64,000 bases of DNA from NCBI RefSeq assembly GCF_024166365.1, contig NC_064842.1:13115001-13179000 (forward strand). The letters are read 5' to 3'. The stretch comes from Elephas maximus indicus. Its lineage: Eukaryota; Chordata; Mammalia; Proboscidea; Elephantidae. The notes under the pieces are model-generated. The model saw only the letters and a list, made by a program, of their open reading frames with translations, ran no database searches and was not told the origin of the DNA. Of the stretch, positions 23,481 to 34,325 are shown piece by piece. Position numbers and translations under genes: made by a program. Position 1 is the first letter of the stretch; every line of letters starts with the position of its first letter.

Positions 23481-24978
23481 TGTTATGGGTTTAATTGTGT
23501 ACCCCAAAAATATGTGTTGAAAATTCTGTTTCCTGTAGTGGTTCAATTTCCATTTGGGAATGGGCTTTCTTTGTGGAGTGCAATGGATCTCTTTTATGTC
23601 ACCTTCTTGCCATGGTCTTGTAACTGCTACCAAAAAAATTGGGTGAGATTATGCAAATAAGGTGCCTGTGACCCACCAAGGGGATCTGCTATCTTGCTAA
23701 TAATGCAAATAAGGTGCATGGCACCCTTGTGGGGGTGGAAACAGGCTAATAAGGTGTATGGAACCCTAACAAGATGTTGCCATGCCACTAGGCTTAAAAT
23801 GAGCTATCCCAGAGGTGGAAAGGGGGGACCTCACTAGCACCAAGAAGAAAAGCCTGGAGTAGAGCACATCCTTTGGACCCAGGGTCCCTGCCCTAAGAAC
23901 CTCCTACACCAGGAGACAGAGAGTGAGCTGTAACACTGGAGACAGCACAAGATAGCAAGAAATGGTGGCAGAGAAACAGTGGCAGCAGAACCAGGAGACC
24001 AGGTGGAGATGGTGCAGGGCGCTTCCTGGACCACAGAGTGAAGCAGGCTTCCCAGCCTATGGGGCGAGGAGGCTACAGTGAATGCTGACCCACGGAGTGA
24101 GAAAGCTGAGTGCCTTCGGGCAGGAGGCTTCCTGGTGGAGTGGGGTGCCTCCAGGCACTTAGCAGAGCTAGGCTTGCAGGGCCACAGAGAGGTGACACCT
24201 TTAGGCTGAGGCTTACTGGTGGAGTGGGGTGCCTCTGGGCACTTACTGACACAGCTAAAGAGCTTCGTAATGCCTGCCCACGCAGGGCACAGGCCAGGCC
24301 AAGGGACTGAAGGCCAGAGAGAGGCCTGCCTGCAGGCATGGCTGAGAAGCTGTCCTGATTGGAAGAACTGTATCCTGAGTCATTCCTGATCCCGAATTAT
24401 AACCTGTTACTTCCCTAATAAGCCCCAAAATCGAAAGTATTGTCTGTGAATTCTGTGTGTCCGTTTCAATGAATCTTTGAACCCAGCGGAGAAGTAGAGA
24501 GTGCGGTAGGAGAGACAGCTGGTGTGAGAACTGGTAGAAAGGTTGGAGAGAGAAGGTGTGTCTAACCTCCGCCTCGTAGGAATCAGCCTTGGGTTCTTGA
24601 TGCTGACAGTGACTGTCACTCCTCGTGAAGTTAGAGGAGGTCAGGCACTCCCCAACAAGCCATTTTAATACTTTGTTGTGTTAATGAGACAGTATTCCTG
24701 TAGGATGTGTCTTTTGAGATATAAAAGGAACAGATTAAGCAAGGGAGCAGAGATGAGGCAAGATAGATGCCATGTCACATGAAGATCACCAAGAAATCAA
24801 GAAACAGAAGCTGAAGAGACAAGGACCTTTCCCCAGAGCTGACAGAGTGAGAAGTGCCCCCCAGAGCTGGTGCCCTGATTTCAGATTTTCAGCCTAAACT
24901 ATGAGAAAGTAAACTTCTATTTGTTAAAGCTACCCACTTGTGGTATATCTGTATTATCAGTACTTGATAACTAAGACA
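23481..24978 (+). mobile_element. MaLR-like LTR, split by a nested element
   Basis: Begins tgttatgggtttaattgtgt and ends gataactaagaca, the termini also seen in reverse at 6730 and 50334. The left part runs to about 23575 and the right part resumes near 24670 (gttaatgagacagtattcct, tttgagatataaaaggaaca, gaaacagaagctgaagagac). Flanks GGTGG and GGTTG are a near-match 5-bp duplication. It is an LTR remnant with no internal genes. Confidence 0.65.
23576..24669 (+). mobile_element. Nested LTR-like element (family not recognised)
   Basis: A 1.1-kb block separates two halves of the surrounding LTR. CTTTG(T) occurs at both edges (near 23571 and 24671), consistent with a 5-6 bp duplication. It contains two ATGCAAAT octamers (23651-23658, 23703-23710), a tandem duplication with an 84-base period (24132 and 24216), aataagccccaaaat near 24418, and a tail region with tgaacccagcggagaag. 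The layout suggests a solitary retroviral LTR, but the ends do not show clear TG/CA, so it is uncertain. Confidence 0.4.
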
Positions 24979-25194
24979 GGTTGACTTACTGAAGTAAGGG
25001 AAACTTCCGCAGGGACACACACACACAAATGACTAAGCCCTGAGCAGTAACTACACACAAAAGGCAGAGTTGCTCTGAGGACAATTACAATTATCAATAT
25101 GGCAAGAAGGAAAAGCTGACCTTGAGACACCTCCTGGGCCTATGAAGGGATGACATTGGTCCAGGCCATAGTGATCCTGTCTCCTGACAGAAGC
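24979..25194. other. Unassigned short stretch
   Basis: Contains an (AC)n run near 25016-25027. Otherwise nothing recognised. It may be the decayed 5' part of the following L1. Confidence 0.35.
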
Positions 25195-25676
25195 AACCCA
25201 AACCCATTCTGGAGACGAGCATCTTCAATTTAAGCTCTCAAATTTTTCACAAGTTAAAATCAACCAAATGTGAGCGCGAAAGGGTCATCACATAGAGAAA
25301 CAGCTTATGAGTGACAATCAGCAGAAATAAAATAGATTACGACTCACAAGGACTTGAAATATTGCAACTATCAGGACCAGAATAGAGAATAACCATACTT
25401 AAAATGTTTAAAGAAAAAAAAATGTAATCATCAAAATGAGTCAGCATATGGGAATAGCAACCAGATTTGAAAAAAGAACTAGAAGTTTTAGAAAGTAAAC
25501 AGCAGGGTAAATAGCATATTAAACACAACTGAAGAGAGAATTCGTGAACTTGAAGATAGCTTTGTAGAAATTGCTCAAAAACAAAGCACAGAGAAACAAG
25601 ATGTAAAATCTTGTAAATCAGGAAAGACAAGTTAACTGAGACGGAGTATAGAGTGAGACGTTCCAACATCTAATTA

Positions 25677-25840
25677 AACCAAAAAACCAAACCCAGTGCC
25701 ATTGAGTCGATTCTGACTCATAGCGACCCTATAGGACAGAGTAGAACTGGCCCATAGAGTTTCCAAGGAGCGCCTGGAGGATTCGAACTGCCAACCTTTT
25801 GGTTAGCAGCTGCAGCATTTAACCACTAGGCCACCAGGGT
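25677..25840 (-). repeat. AfroSINE, short form, perfect target duplication
   Basis: Reverse copy, ccaaacccagtgccattgag to taggccaccagggt. The 16-mer TTCCAACATCTAATTA is duplicated exactly at 25661-25676 and 25841-25856, marking insertion into the old L1. Confidence 0.95.
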
Positions 25841-26052
25841 TTCCAACATCTAATTAGAGTCCATCAAATTTGGGGGAAACATCAAATTTTCTCCTAATAG
25901 AGAAAATGGAGGACAGACGGATTTAAAAGATAATTTTCTAGAACTGGTGAAAGACATGAGTACAATAACACAGGAAGCGTGACAGTTACCAAGCAGGACA
26001 AAGAAAAAGTAAATCCAAACCCAGACACATTGAAAATAATGTGCAGGACACC

Positions 26053-26070
26053 AAAAAAAAAAAAAAAAAA
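26053..26070 (+). repeat. A-run
   Basis: An uninterrupted A homopolymer of about 18 bases inside the ancient L1. Confidence 0.8.
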
Positions 26071-26397
26071 GTATCATCTACAAAGGAAACACAGTCATTT
26101 CCTCAGTAGCAAAAACCAAAGCTGAGAGACAGTGGAATAGTATCTTCTAAGTGCTGAGAGAAAACAGCAGCCAACCTAAAATTGCATACCCAGTAAAAAT
26201 ATCTCCTGTCATGGAAGTGAAACAAAAACACTTCTGGATAGACGGAAGCAGATTTGGCTCTCAACAGACGCGAGCCGAAGGAACTTTTAAAAGATGAGCT
26301 CCAGGAAGAAGGAAATTAATTCTGAAAGTAAAAGTAAATAAGTGGGTGAGTATTAACAAACATTGTCTGTATAAAATAATATTAACATTTAATTTAA

Positions 26398-26628
26398 GGA
26401 GCCCTGGCAGCACAAATGATTAAGCACTGGGCGACCAACTGAAAGGTTGGCAGTTCAAATCCACCCAGTGGCTCCTCGGGAGAAAGACTGGGCAATCTGT
26501 TCCCGTAAAGGTTACAGCCAAGAAAACCCTTTGGGGCAGTGCAAATCTGAAGAAAGCCCTAGGGGGCAGTTCTACTCTGTCACACGTGAGTTGGAATCAA
26601 CTTGACAGCGCCTAACAACAACAACAAC
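26398..26628 (+). repeat. AfroSINE, long form, with RTE-like tail
   Basis: Forward copy: ggagccctggcagcacaaat, cctcgggagaaagactgggc internal block, ending gacagcgcctaacaacaaca. Its tail matches the 3' end of the RTE LINE at 32740-32775. Confidence 0.93.
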
Positions 26629-27239
26629 ATATAATTTGTTGTTTAAAATGACAGAATTAAAATACGGAAGGATAATAGCATGAAACTTAGGACAGGAAGT
26701 GGTTGTGTGGTTCGGTGGGAGGATTAAGGTACTAATGTTAGAATGTAGTATGTTTTTATGGTCCAATTTCAAGGGTAACCATAAAATAATTTTTAAAAAA
26801 GAAGAAGAGCACACCATAATTGCCAAAACAATAGTGGAAAAAAAAATTGAATAACAAAGCAAACAAAAACGCAAAATTTAATAGTCAAGAAGAAGAAAGC
26901 AGGTATATAAAAAATAAGATAAATAAGAAGGAAAAAGTAACGTAGGAGAAACAAATACGGATATATCAGCGATCAGAAAGAATGAGAAGGGGCTAAACTC
27001 ACCACATACTAGACTGAGATTAGCATTAGATTTTGTGCTATTCACCAGGGACACATTTAAGCATAAGAGCAAGGAAAAGTTGGAAGTAGAAGATATGTGA
27101 AGCAAATATTAACCAAAAGAAAGCTTTCTGCTGTCAGAAAAAGTAGACTTTAATACAAAAAAAACCATTATTATAGAGAGGATCACTGCATAGTTATAAA
27201 ATGATTCACCTGGAAGATAAAATAATTCTAGAAAGTTAT

Positions 27240-27268
27240 ATCTATTTCTATATCTATCTATCTATCAA
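27240..27268 (+). repeat. TCTA-type microsatellite
   Basis: tctatttctatatctatctatctatca, an imperfect tetranucleotide repeat. Confidence 0.7.
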
Positions 27269-28028
27269 GCAAAATTGATAGAACACGTAGAGAACAAACC
27301 CATCATCAGAATGAGAGATGTTTAAGATACCTCTTTTATTCACTGATGAGACAAAAACAAGAGCAGAAATACAGAAAATGCAACTAACAAGTTTCATTAG
27401 TATTGGACATATATAGATTCCACTGTAACAATGAATATTTACAAAAATTGACCATGGAATGAGCCATAAAATAAGTGTCAAGATTTTTAAATATCCATTA
27501 TCATATGGACCAAGTTCCCTAGCCAAAATGACAATAAAGTAGAAGTAAAAAATACATGTGTGGAATTTTAAAACCTCACTTTTAAATATTTTGTGGATTA
27601 AAAAATTATAATAGAAATTTAAAAAATATTCATAACTGGATAATAATGAAAATACGATATACCAAGGCTTATTGCATACAGTGAAAAAGTTAATATGAGA
27701 GAAATGCAGACACTCAAATGCTTATTAATATAAGAGAAGAAAGGCTGAAAATTAGTGAGCTAAGCACCCAACATAAGAAATTAGATAAAGAACAACAGAA
27801 CAAATCCAGAGAAAGCAGAAAGATAAGTCTAAGAGCAGATATTAATGAAATAGAAAAGAGATGCAATAGAGGGGATTAAAAGTTGGTTCTTGGGAAAAAC
27901 CAAATAAATTTGATAAGCTTCTAGCAGAATTGTTCAAGAAAGAATGAGAGAAGCATGAATAATATTGCAAATAAAAAAGAAGGATATAAGAAGTCCAGCA
28001 GAGACTAAAATGGTAAGAGTATACTATA

Positions 28029-28243
28029 GAAAGCAGTCTCTGGATGGTTCCAAAAGTTAACTCATTCAGCTCCGACTGTAAGGTTGGAGGTTCAGTTCCA
28101 CCCAGAGGTGCCTTGGAACAAAGGCCTGGTGATCTGCTTCTGAAAAACCAGCCATTGAACACCCTATGGAGCACAGCTCTACATTGACACATGGGTTGCC
28201 ATGAGTCAGAATTTTTTTTTTTTTGACCTGATAGCAACTATAA
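28029..28243 (+). repeat. AfroSINE, variant long form
   Basis: Forward copy: cagtctctggatggttcc head, cacccagaggtgccttggaa, cctggtgatctgcttctgaa, acatgggttgccatgagtca. A T-run interrupts its 3' side near 28211-28222. This variant type also appears at 44435 and 54167. Confidence 0.85.
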
Positions 28244-29251
28244 AAAACTATTGCTATACTATTAAAAATTGTATGCCAAAGAATGCATTAAAGTGCACAA
28301 ACTTAGAAGACATTAACACCTTCCTTTAAAAATCACCAGCTCAAAAAGAAATACAAAGTCCAAATAGCCCTTAACTATTAAAACAAGTAAAATTGATCAT
28401 TTAATTTTCCCACATAGAGAAATAATAGGCACAGGTGATTTTACAGGTAAATTGTGCCAAGCGTTCATGTAACATAACAATCTAATCTTATGCAAATTCT
28501 CTGAAAAAAGAAAAAGGATACCTCCAACTCCTTCTATGAGTCCACTATACCCTCAACATTAAAACTTGAAAAATGCAATGAAGAAAAATCACAGGAAAAT
28601 CTCACTTATGAGATTAAAGGCAATAACTCTATACAAACATTAGCAAAATGAATCCTGCACTTTATGAAAAAAGGTAATATGTCATGGCTAAGCTGGGTTT
28701 ATTCCAGGGATGTAAGGCTTACCTTCGGAAAATCCGTAATTACCGGTCACCACATTAGCATACTAAAAGAATAAAACAATATGGTTATTTCAATAGAGTA
28801 AACACATTTATGAAATTCAAAATAACTATGATTTTAAAAAAACTTAACTAACTCAGAATAGAAAGCAATTTCCTTCGTTTCACACAGTCTACCAAAAACC
28901 TACAGCACACATTACTTTTAATGGTGAAACAATGAAGCTTTAAAATTAGGAAGAAAGAAAGAAAAGGTAAAAGGCTTGAAACGGGGGAAGAGGAGGGACT
29001 AATTAGTCACAGATGATATAATTGTCCAGATAGACTATTTTATCCACAAACAAGAGTTTATATATTCATAATTGTGCTTTTTATAATAGTCAAGAACCAG
29101 AAACAACTCAAACGCTTTTCAATGGTAAAATGGATAAATAAACCAAGGCCCAGTCACACAATGGGGTTCTATACCGCAAAGGTCATGGACCGTCTACAAC
29201 CATACTCAAGGACATAGTGAACCTCACACAGCCAATACTGGGTGAATGACC

Positions 29252-29419
29252 AAACCAAAAACCAAACCCACTGCTGCCGAGTCGGTTCTGACTCATAGCG
29301 ACCCTATAGGACAGAGTAGAACTGCCCCATAGAGTTTCCAGGGAGCGGCTGGTGTATTTGAACTGCCAACCTCTTGGTTAGCAGCCATAGCACTTAACCA
29401 CTACACCACCAGGGTTTCT
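29252..29419 (-). repeat. AfroSINE, short form
   Basis: Reverse copy, aaaccaaacccactgctgcc to accactacaccaccagggt. GTGAATGA occurs on both sides (near 29243 and 29422), a likely target duplication. Confidence 0.93.
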
Positions 29420-29574
29420 TGAGTGAATGAAGTCAGGCACAAAAGAGCACACTATATGATCCTATTTATATAAACTACAAACACAGGCACAACTGATCTT
29501 TGCTGTAGAAATCAGGAGAGTGGTTACCCTTGGGTGGGGGCTAGTGGCTAAAGAGATGCAGGAATGTAGCGTGC

Positions 29575-29812
29575 AGTAAAGGGGTACAGCGTGGATTTGG
29601 AGTCACTCGCATTGGATTTGAACGTTGGCTCTGTCCCTTAGCTGACCGACCTTCCACAGGGGGCATAATCACAGCCAGGCTTGGTTTTCTCAATTGGAAA
29701 ACAAGCATAATAATGGTACGCATCTCATGGGATTGTTGTAACGTGAATGAGAAGCACCTGGTTCCTAAAATGCTGAAAAACAGTAGCGATGGTTGCTATC
29801 ATTGTCACTGTT
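29575..29812 (+). repeat. MIR SINE
   Basis: Forward MIR with cagcgtggatttggagtcac, tgaacgttggctctgtccct, gcttggttttctcaattgg and atctcatgggattgttgtaa. Confidence 0.8.
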
Positions 29813-29883
29813 CTTCGTGGCCCCATCTGCCAAGAGCATACTGACCCATGGGAGGGGAGGGGGAAAGCCAGGAAACGAGTGAA

Positions 29884-30066
29884 AACCAAAAACCGGTGGC
29901 AGTGGAGTCAATTCCAACTCATGGCAACCCCACGTGTTTCAGAGTAGAACTGTGCTCCGCAGAGTTTTCAAGGGGTGATTTTTCAGAAGTACATTGCCAG
30001 ACCTTTCTTCCAAGGCACCACTGGGTGGACGTGAACCTCCAATTTTTCAGTTAGCAGCTAAGCACA
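29884..30066 (-). repeat. AfroSINE, variant form
   Basis: Reverse copy of the variant type: aaccggtggcagtggagtca, gtgatttttcagaagtacat, accactgggtggacgtgaac, cagttagcagctaagcaca. Confidence 0.85.
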
Positions 30067-30861
30067 TGAATTGTTTCCTCCAAGACATTTCCTTCAAAGC
30101 CCCTTGGGGCATCCGTCATACCCAGGGGTGGCCTGCACCGGTGTTGTTTTGCCATTGATATTCCTACCAAGGCACGTGCACGCCTTGCCAAATGGTAAAT
30201 TCAGAAAGGAGAAGGGCTGAGTCCTTGGGAGATGCTAGATCAGCTACTTATTTTACTGTGAGATCTCAGAGCCAACAAAACCGAGCCTTCATCGCTATCT
30301 TTATGGTCAGAGCTGCTTGAGTTCAAGGGCATTTCAGCATTGGCTTTGAAACTGGCTGTGGAGGCTTCCCATGCCAACCTACTGGAGACTAGTCAGACAG
30401 CCTTCACCCCCAGCCCGTGGGTGGGGTGCACAGGCATTTATCATGAAAAGAATGCAGCAAATGCTCCCACCCCCTGCATATTTCCTGCTTTTTTGTAAAA
30501 GCTTCTAAAATAGATTTCGAATTGTATGGTTTTCATACAAAGCTGCTTTTGCACAGTGTTCCTTGAATAATTATTTGTGCTTAATGTTTGAAAAATAACC
30601 TCAAAGAGAGGCAATAGAATGTGCCTTCTTAATATAACCTACACATGGGAGGACCCAGCCAAATTGCAGGAGATGGAGGCCACGTGGATGATCAGTATCT
30701 GGGCTCCTGGGAGGGAGCCATGAACAGGACCAGCCAGACTTCCCTGCTGCTTTACCAATTAGTGCTCACCGAGTTCCACTCACTGGGCAGAGCAATCGGG
30801 GGAAGCAAGTACACGCACGTACGCACGCACATGCCAAGGGCCACGAGAGCAAGTGTTGGTC
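30067..30861. other. Unassigned intergenic DNA
   Basis: No repeat family or gene recognised in about 0.8 kb. A short alternating purine-pyrimidine stretch (acacgcacgtacgcacgcac) lies near 30811. Confidence 0.45.
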
Positions 30862-31050
30862 TGTCTCTGCCTTTGCTTCCTACTGCTGCTGTGATGCAAA
30901 TACCACAAATGATGAATGTAAAGAACAGGAAATTTTCTCACGTTTTGGAGACTTAAAGTCCAAATCAGGGTCTCGGCTGTGTCCATTTTTTTATCAGTAG
31001 CACCAGGTGTACCTCGGTTCTTGGCCATCCTGACAGGCATCTGTCTTCTC

Positions 31051-31087
<37 letters not shown>
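31051..31087 (+). repeat. (GT)n microsatellite
   Basis: About 17 GT units, followed by ctatgtc. It lies within the split LTR. Confidence 0.95.
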
Positions 31088-31194
31088 TATGTCACTGTTT
31101 TTATAACTCAGAAGTGATTAGGTTTAGGACACACCCTACACTGATATGGCCTCATTAACATAACAAAACCCTGTTTCTAAACAGAAGTCATTAT

Positions 31195-32775
31195 ACCAAA
31201 CAGAATTTGTAAACACTCAACCATTTCAAGAGGTAGAATACGATCAGGAACCAATAGTACTGAAGGAAAAAGTCCAAGCTGCACTGAAGGCACCGGGGGG
31301 AAAAACAAGGCTCTAGGAATTGACGGAGTATCAATTAAGATGTTTCAACAAATGGAAGCAGCGCTGGAAGTGCTCACTTGTCTATGCCAAGAAATTTGGA
31401 AAACAGCTTCCTGGCCAACTGACTGGAAGAGATCCATATTTATGCCTATTCCCAAGAAAGGTGATCCCAGTGAATGCGGAAATTATAGAACAATATCATT
31501 AATATCACACGCAAGCAAAATTCTGCTGAAGATCATTCAAAAGCAGCTGCAGCAGTATATCGACAGGGAACTGCCAGAAATTCAGGCCGGTTTCAGAAGA
31601 GGACGTGGAACCAGGGATGTCATTGCTGATGTCAGATGGATCCTGGCTGAAAGCAGAGAATACCAGAAGGATGTTCACCTGTGTTTTACTGACTATGCAA
31701 AGGCATTCAACTGTGTGGATCATAATAAATTATGGATAACATTGCAAAGAATGGGAATTCCAGAACACTTAATTGTGCTCATGAGGATCCTGTACACAGA
31801 TCAAGAGGCAGTTGTTTGGACAGATCAAGGGGATACTGATTGGTTGAAAGTCAGGAAAGGTCTGCATCAGGGTTGTATCCTTTCACCATACCTATTCAAT
31901 CTGTATGCTGAGCAAATAATCCGAGAAGCTGGACTACATGAAGAAGAACAGGGCATCAGGATTGGAGGACGACTCATCAACAACCTGTGTTATGCAGATG
32001 ACACGACCTTGCTTGCTGAAAGTGAAGAGGACTTGAAGCACTTACTAATGAAGATCAAAGACCACAGTCTTCAGTATGGATTACACCTCAACATAAAGAA
32101 AACAGAAATCCTCACAACTGGACCAATGAGCAACATCATGATAAACGAAGAAAAGATTGAAGTTATCAAGGATTTCATTTTATTTGGATCCACAATCAAC
32201 AGCCATGGAAGCAGCAGTCAAGAAATCAAAAGATGCGTTGTATTGGGCAAATCTGCTCCAAAGGACCTCCTTAAAGTGTTGAAAAGCAAAGATGTCACCT
32301 TAAAGACTAAGGTGACATCGCCTGACGCAAGCCATGGTATTTTCAATTGCATCATTTGCTTGTGAAAGTTGGATAATGAATAAGGAAGACCGAAGGAGAA
32401 TTGACGCCGTTGAATTGTGGTGTTGGCAAAGAATATTGAATATGCCATGGACTGCCAAAAGAATGAACAAATCTCTCTTAGAAGAAGTACAACCAGAATC
32501 CTTCTTGGAAGCAAGGATGGCGAGACTGCGTCTTATGTAATTTGGGCATGTTGTCAGAAGGGATCAGTCCCTGGAGGACATCATGCTTGGTAAAGTACAG
32601 GGTCAGCAGAAAAGAGGAAGACCCTCAACGAGATGGATTGACACAGTGGCTGCAACAGTGGGCTCAAGCATAACGATTGTGAGGATGGCCCAGGACCAGG
32701 CAGTGTTTCATTCTGTTGTGAATAGGGTTGCTAAGAGTCAGAACCAACTTGATGGCACCTAACAACAACAACAAC
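31195..32775 (+). mobile_element. RTE-type LINE, 5'-truncated, with open RT frame
   Basis: Begins within the region just before the reverse transcriptase domain and ends with gatggcacctaacaacaaca, the tail also used by AfroSINEs. It lacks the endonuclease half. The RT frame is open for 341 codons, then the frame shifts (see next entry). By recall the family is the afrotherian RTE (RTE1_LA type), related to BovB. Confidence 0.85.
31340..32365 (+). pseudogene. RTE reverse transcriptase, truncated and frameshifted
   Basis: 341 codons from an internal ATG. RTE ORF2 proteins carry endonuclease, RT and a C-terminal domain; only the RT core is open here. Visible motifs: PIPKKGDPSECGNYRTISLI (36-55), QAGFRRGRGTRD (82-93), FTDYAKAFN with D118 (the family norm is KAFD), GCILSPYLFNLY, and the catalytic YADD at 218-221. 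After about residue 325 the sequence leaves the family frame, while the following family text (WCWQRILNMPWTAKRMN) lies in another phase at 32334-32540. That indicates a frameshift near 32310-32345. With the 5' end missing too, it cannot be an active element. Confidence 0.85.
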
Positions 32776-32855
32776 CACAGGTATAGATTCCTACTAAGGT
32801 ATAGAGGTTAGGATTCCAACACATATTTTGGGGAGACACAACAAAATCCATAACA

Positions 32856-33429
32856 GTATCCTACCAATGTGAATTCTGCTGTACCCCAAGATGAATGTGA
32901 GCCTTGTAAAGTAGTGTGGAAAATACGAAATGCTCCCCTCGTTCACGAAATGAAGCAGGAAGGAGCTTGAAGTGGAGCGGGCAGGGGTGAGGGTGCTGCA
33001 TGAAGGAACAGAACCTATGACTATCAGCCCAGAAGAAGGGCCATCCTCTCCCCTGCCCAGGCTGAAGAAGATGCTGCCCAGTACGTTAATTCTGCCGTGT
33101 TTCTGTCCATTCACAACTTTCAGGCAGGAAGTCCTGGCAGAGCGGACTGTTGCAGGTTGAACAAAAAAGAATCAAAGATAATTGAGGGGGGAGCACTTTG
33201 GAAAGTTAAAAGGATTATGCAAAAGGAAGAGATCATTGTTATCATTGGTGTTTGCTAAGAAGATGCCAGAATATTTCTTCTCAGGTAAGCATCATGACAC
33301 CACAAGGTCTGACTTTGTGGGACAAGGAGAGCAGTGGGCCTGGCACCGGAAACCCCCGGTCAAGCGCGGTCCTCCCCCGATGAACCACTGACTGCCAGCA
33401 GCCCCCCACCTCGCTGGCCTGGAATCGCC
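32856..33429. other. Unassigned intergenic DNA
   Basis: No family or gene recognised. Short plus-strand frames around 32972-33391 have no domains. Confidence 0.45.
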
Positions 33430-33745
33430 ACACCTGGTGTTGTCGTTAGTTACTGCTGAGTCTGCTCCAGCTCATGGGGACCCCGTGTACAACACAAGGA
33501 AATGTCGCCCAGTCTGGCACCATCTTTGTGATTGTTGGAAGGTTCGAGTACATTGTTGTGGTTGTGGTGTCAGTCCATCTTGTTGAGGGTTTCCCTTGTT
33601 TTCTCTGACCCTCTATCAAACATAACACCCTTTTCTAACGATTGGTCTTTCCCGATGACGTGTCCAAAGTAAGGGTGCTGAAGCCTTGCTATCATTGCTT
33701 CTTAGAAGCATTCTGTTCGTATTTCTTCCAAGACTGATTTGCTTG
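33430..33745 (-). mobile_element. RTE-type LINE 3' fragment
   Basis: Reverse complement of the RTE 3' region: gttgtcgttagttactgctg tail side, ttgtgattgttggaaggtt, gatgacgtgtccaaagtaag and tttcttccaagactgatttgc. Parallel to 61676-62200. Confidence 0.8.
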
Positions 33746-33767
33746 TTTGTTTGTTTGTTTTCTGGCA

Positions 33768-33985
33768 GTCATTGGTGGTTCAGGGGTAGAATGCTCACCT
33801 TCCATGCCGGAGGCCTTGGTTCAATTCCCAGCCGATGCACTAGTACTGTCACCACCTGGTTGTCCCTGGAGGCCTGTGTGTTGCTATGATGCTGAACAGG
33901 TTCCAGCGAAGTTTTCAGACTAACATGGACTAGGAAGAAAGGCCTGGAGATCTGTTTCCGAAAATCAGCCAATGAAAATCCTCCA
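33768..33985 (+). repeat. SINE with tRNA-Gly-like head
   Basis: Positions 33768-33839 resemble tRNA-Gly: attggtggttcaggggtaga (A box) and ggttcaattccca (B box). The SINE body follows: gtgttgctatgatgctgaac, ggactaggaagaaaggcctgg, aaaatcagccaatgaaaatc. The body marks it as a SINE, not a tRNA gene. Confidence 0.85.
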
Positions 33986-34091
33986 CACCTGTAAATAGGG
34001 TATAATAATACCCTGCACATAGGGTTGGAGGTAGGTCATGTATGTGAAAATGCCTGGTTAGTGGGTAGTCCCCCAAAACAGGTTGCATTGT

Positions 34092-34325
34092 TGGAGTTCT
34101 TATTTTGTGGCAGATACTAGGCTGAGTAGTTATGTGCATTCTCTCTTTAATCTTCGTAAGAAACCTACATGATGAGAACTCTTCTCCGTTTATGATGGAG
34201 ACAAGGAAGCTCTGAGAAGCTCCTAGAGGTCAGTCTCAAGGCTCCGCAGCCCCTAAGTAACAGAATGGGGCAGAAACACAAGCCTGATGATTCTAGCCCT
34301 GGGCTCTGTACACTCCCTGCCACTT
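34092..34325 (-). repeat. MIR SINE (decayed)
   Basis: Reverse MIR: tgtggcagatactaggctga, ttctctctttaatcttcgtaa, gatggagacaaggaagct, cccctaagtaacagaatggg. Confidence 0.6.

Larger units (their letters stand above)
25195..29550 (+). mobile_element. Second ancient L1, plus strand, interrupted by four SINEs
   Basis: Old L1 text continues across 4.3 kb: ORF1-side aactgaagagagaattcgtg near 25528, aatagtatcttctaagtgct near 26136, ORF2-side gttggttcttgggaaaaacc near 27883, gctgggtttattccagggat near 28690, atggtgaaacaatgaagct near 28921, and a 3' part with cacactatatgatcctattta near 29448. Many stops and deletions. SINEs at 25677, 26398, 28029 and 29252 are inserted in it. Confidence 0.7.
30862..32855 (-). 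mobile_element. MaLR-like LTR split by an RTE LINE
   Basis: Left part to about 31194 has aataccacaaatgatgaat, aattttctcacgttttgg and gacacaccctacactgatat. The right part from 32776 has ccacaggtatagattcct, ggattccaacacatattttg and aatccataaca. Together they form the reverse LTR also seen at 6730. The RTE element occupies the gap. Confidence 0.65.
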
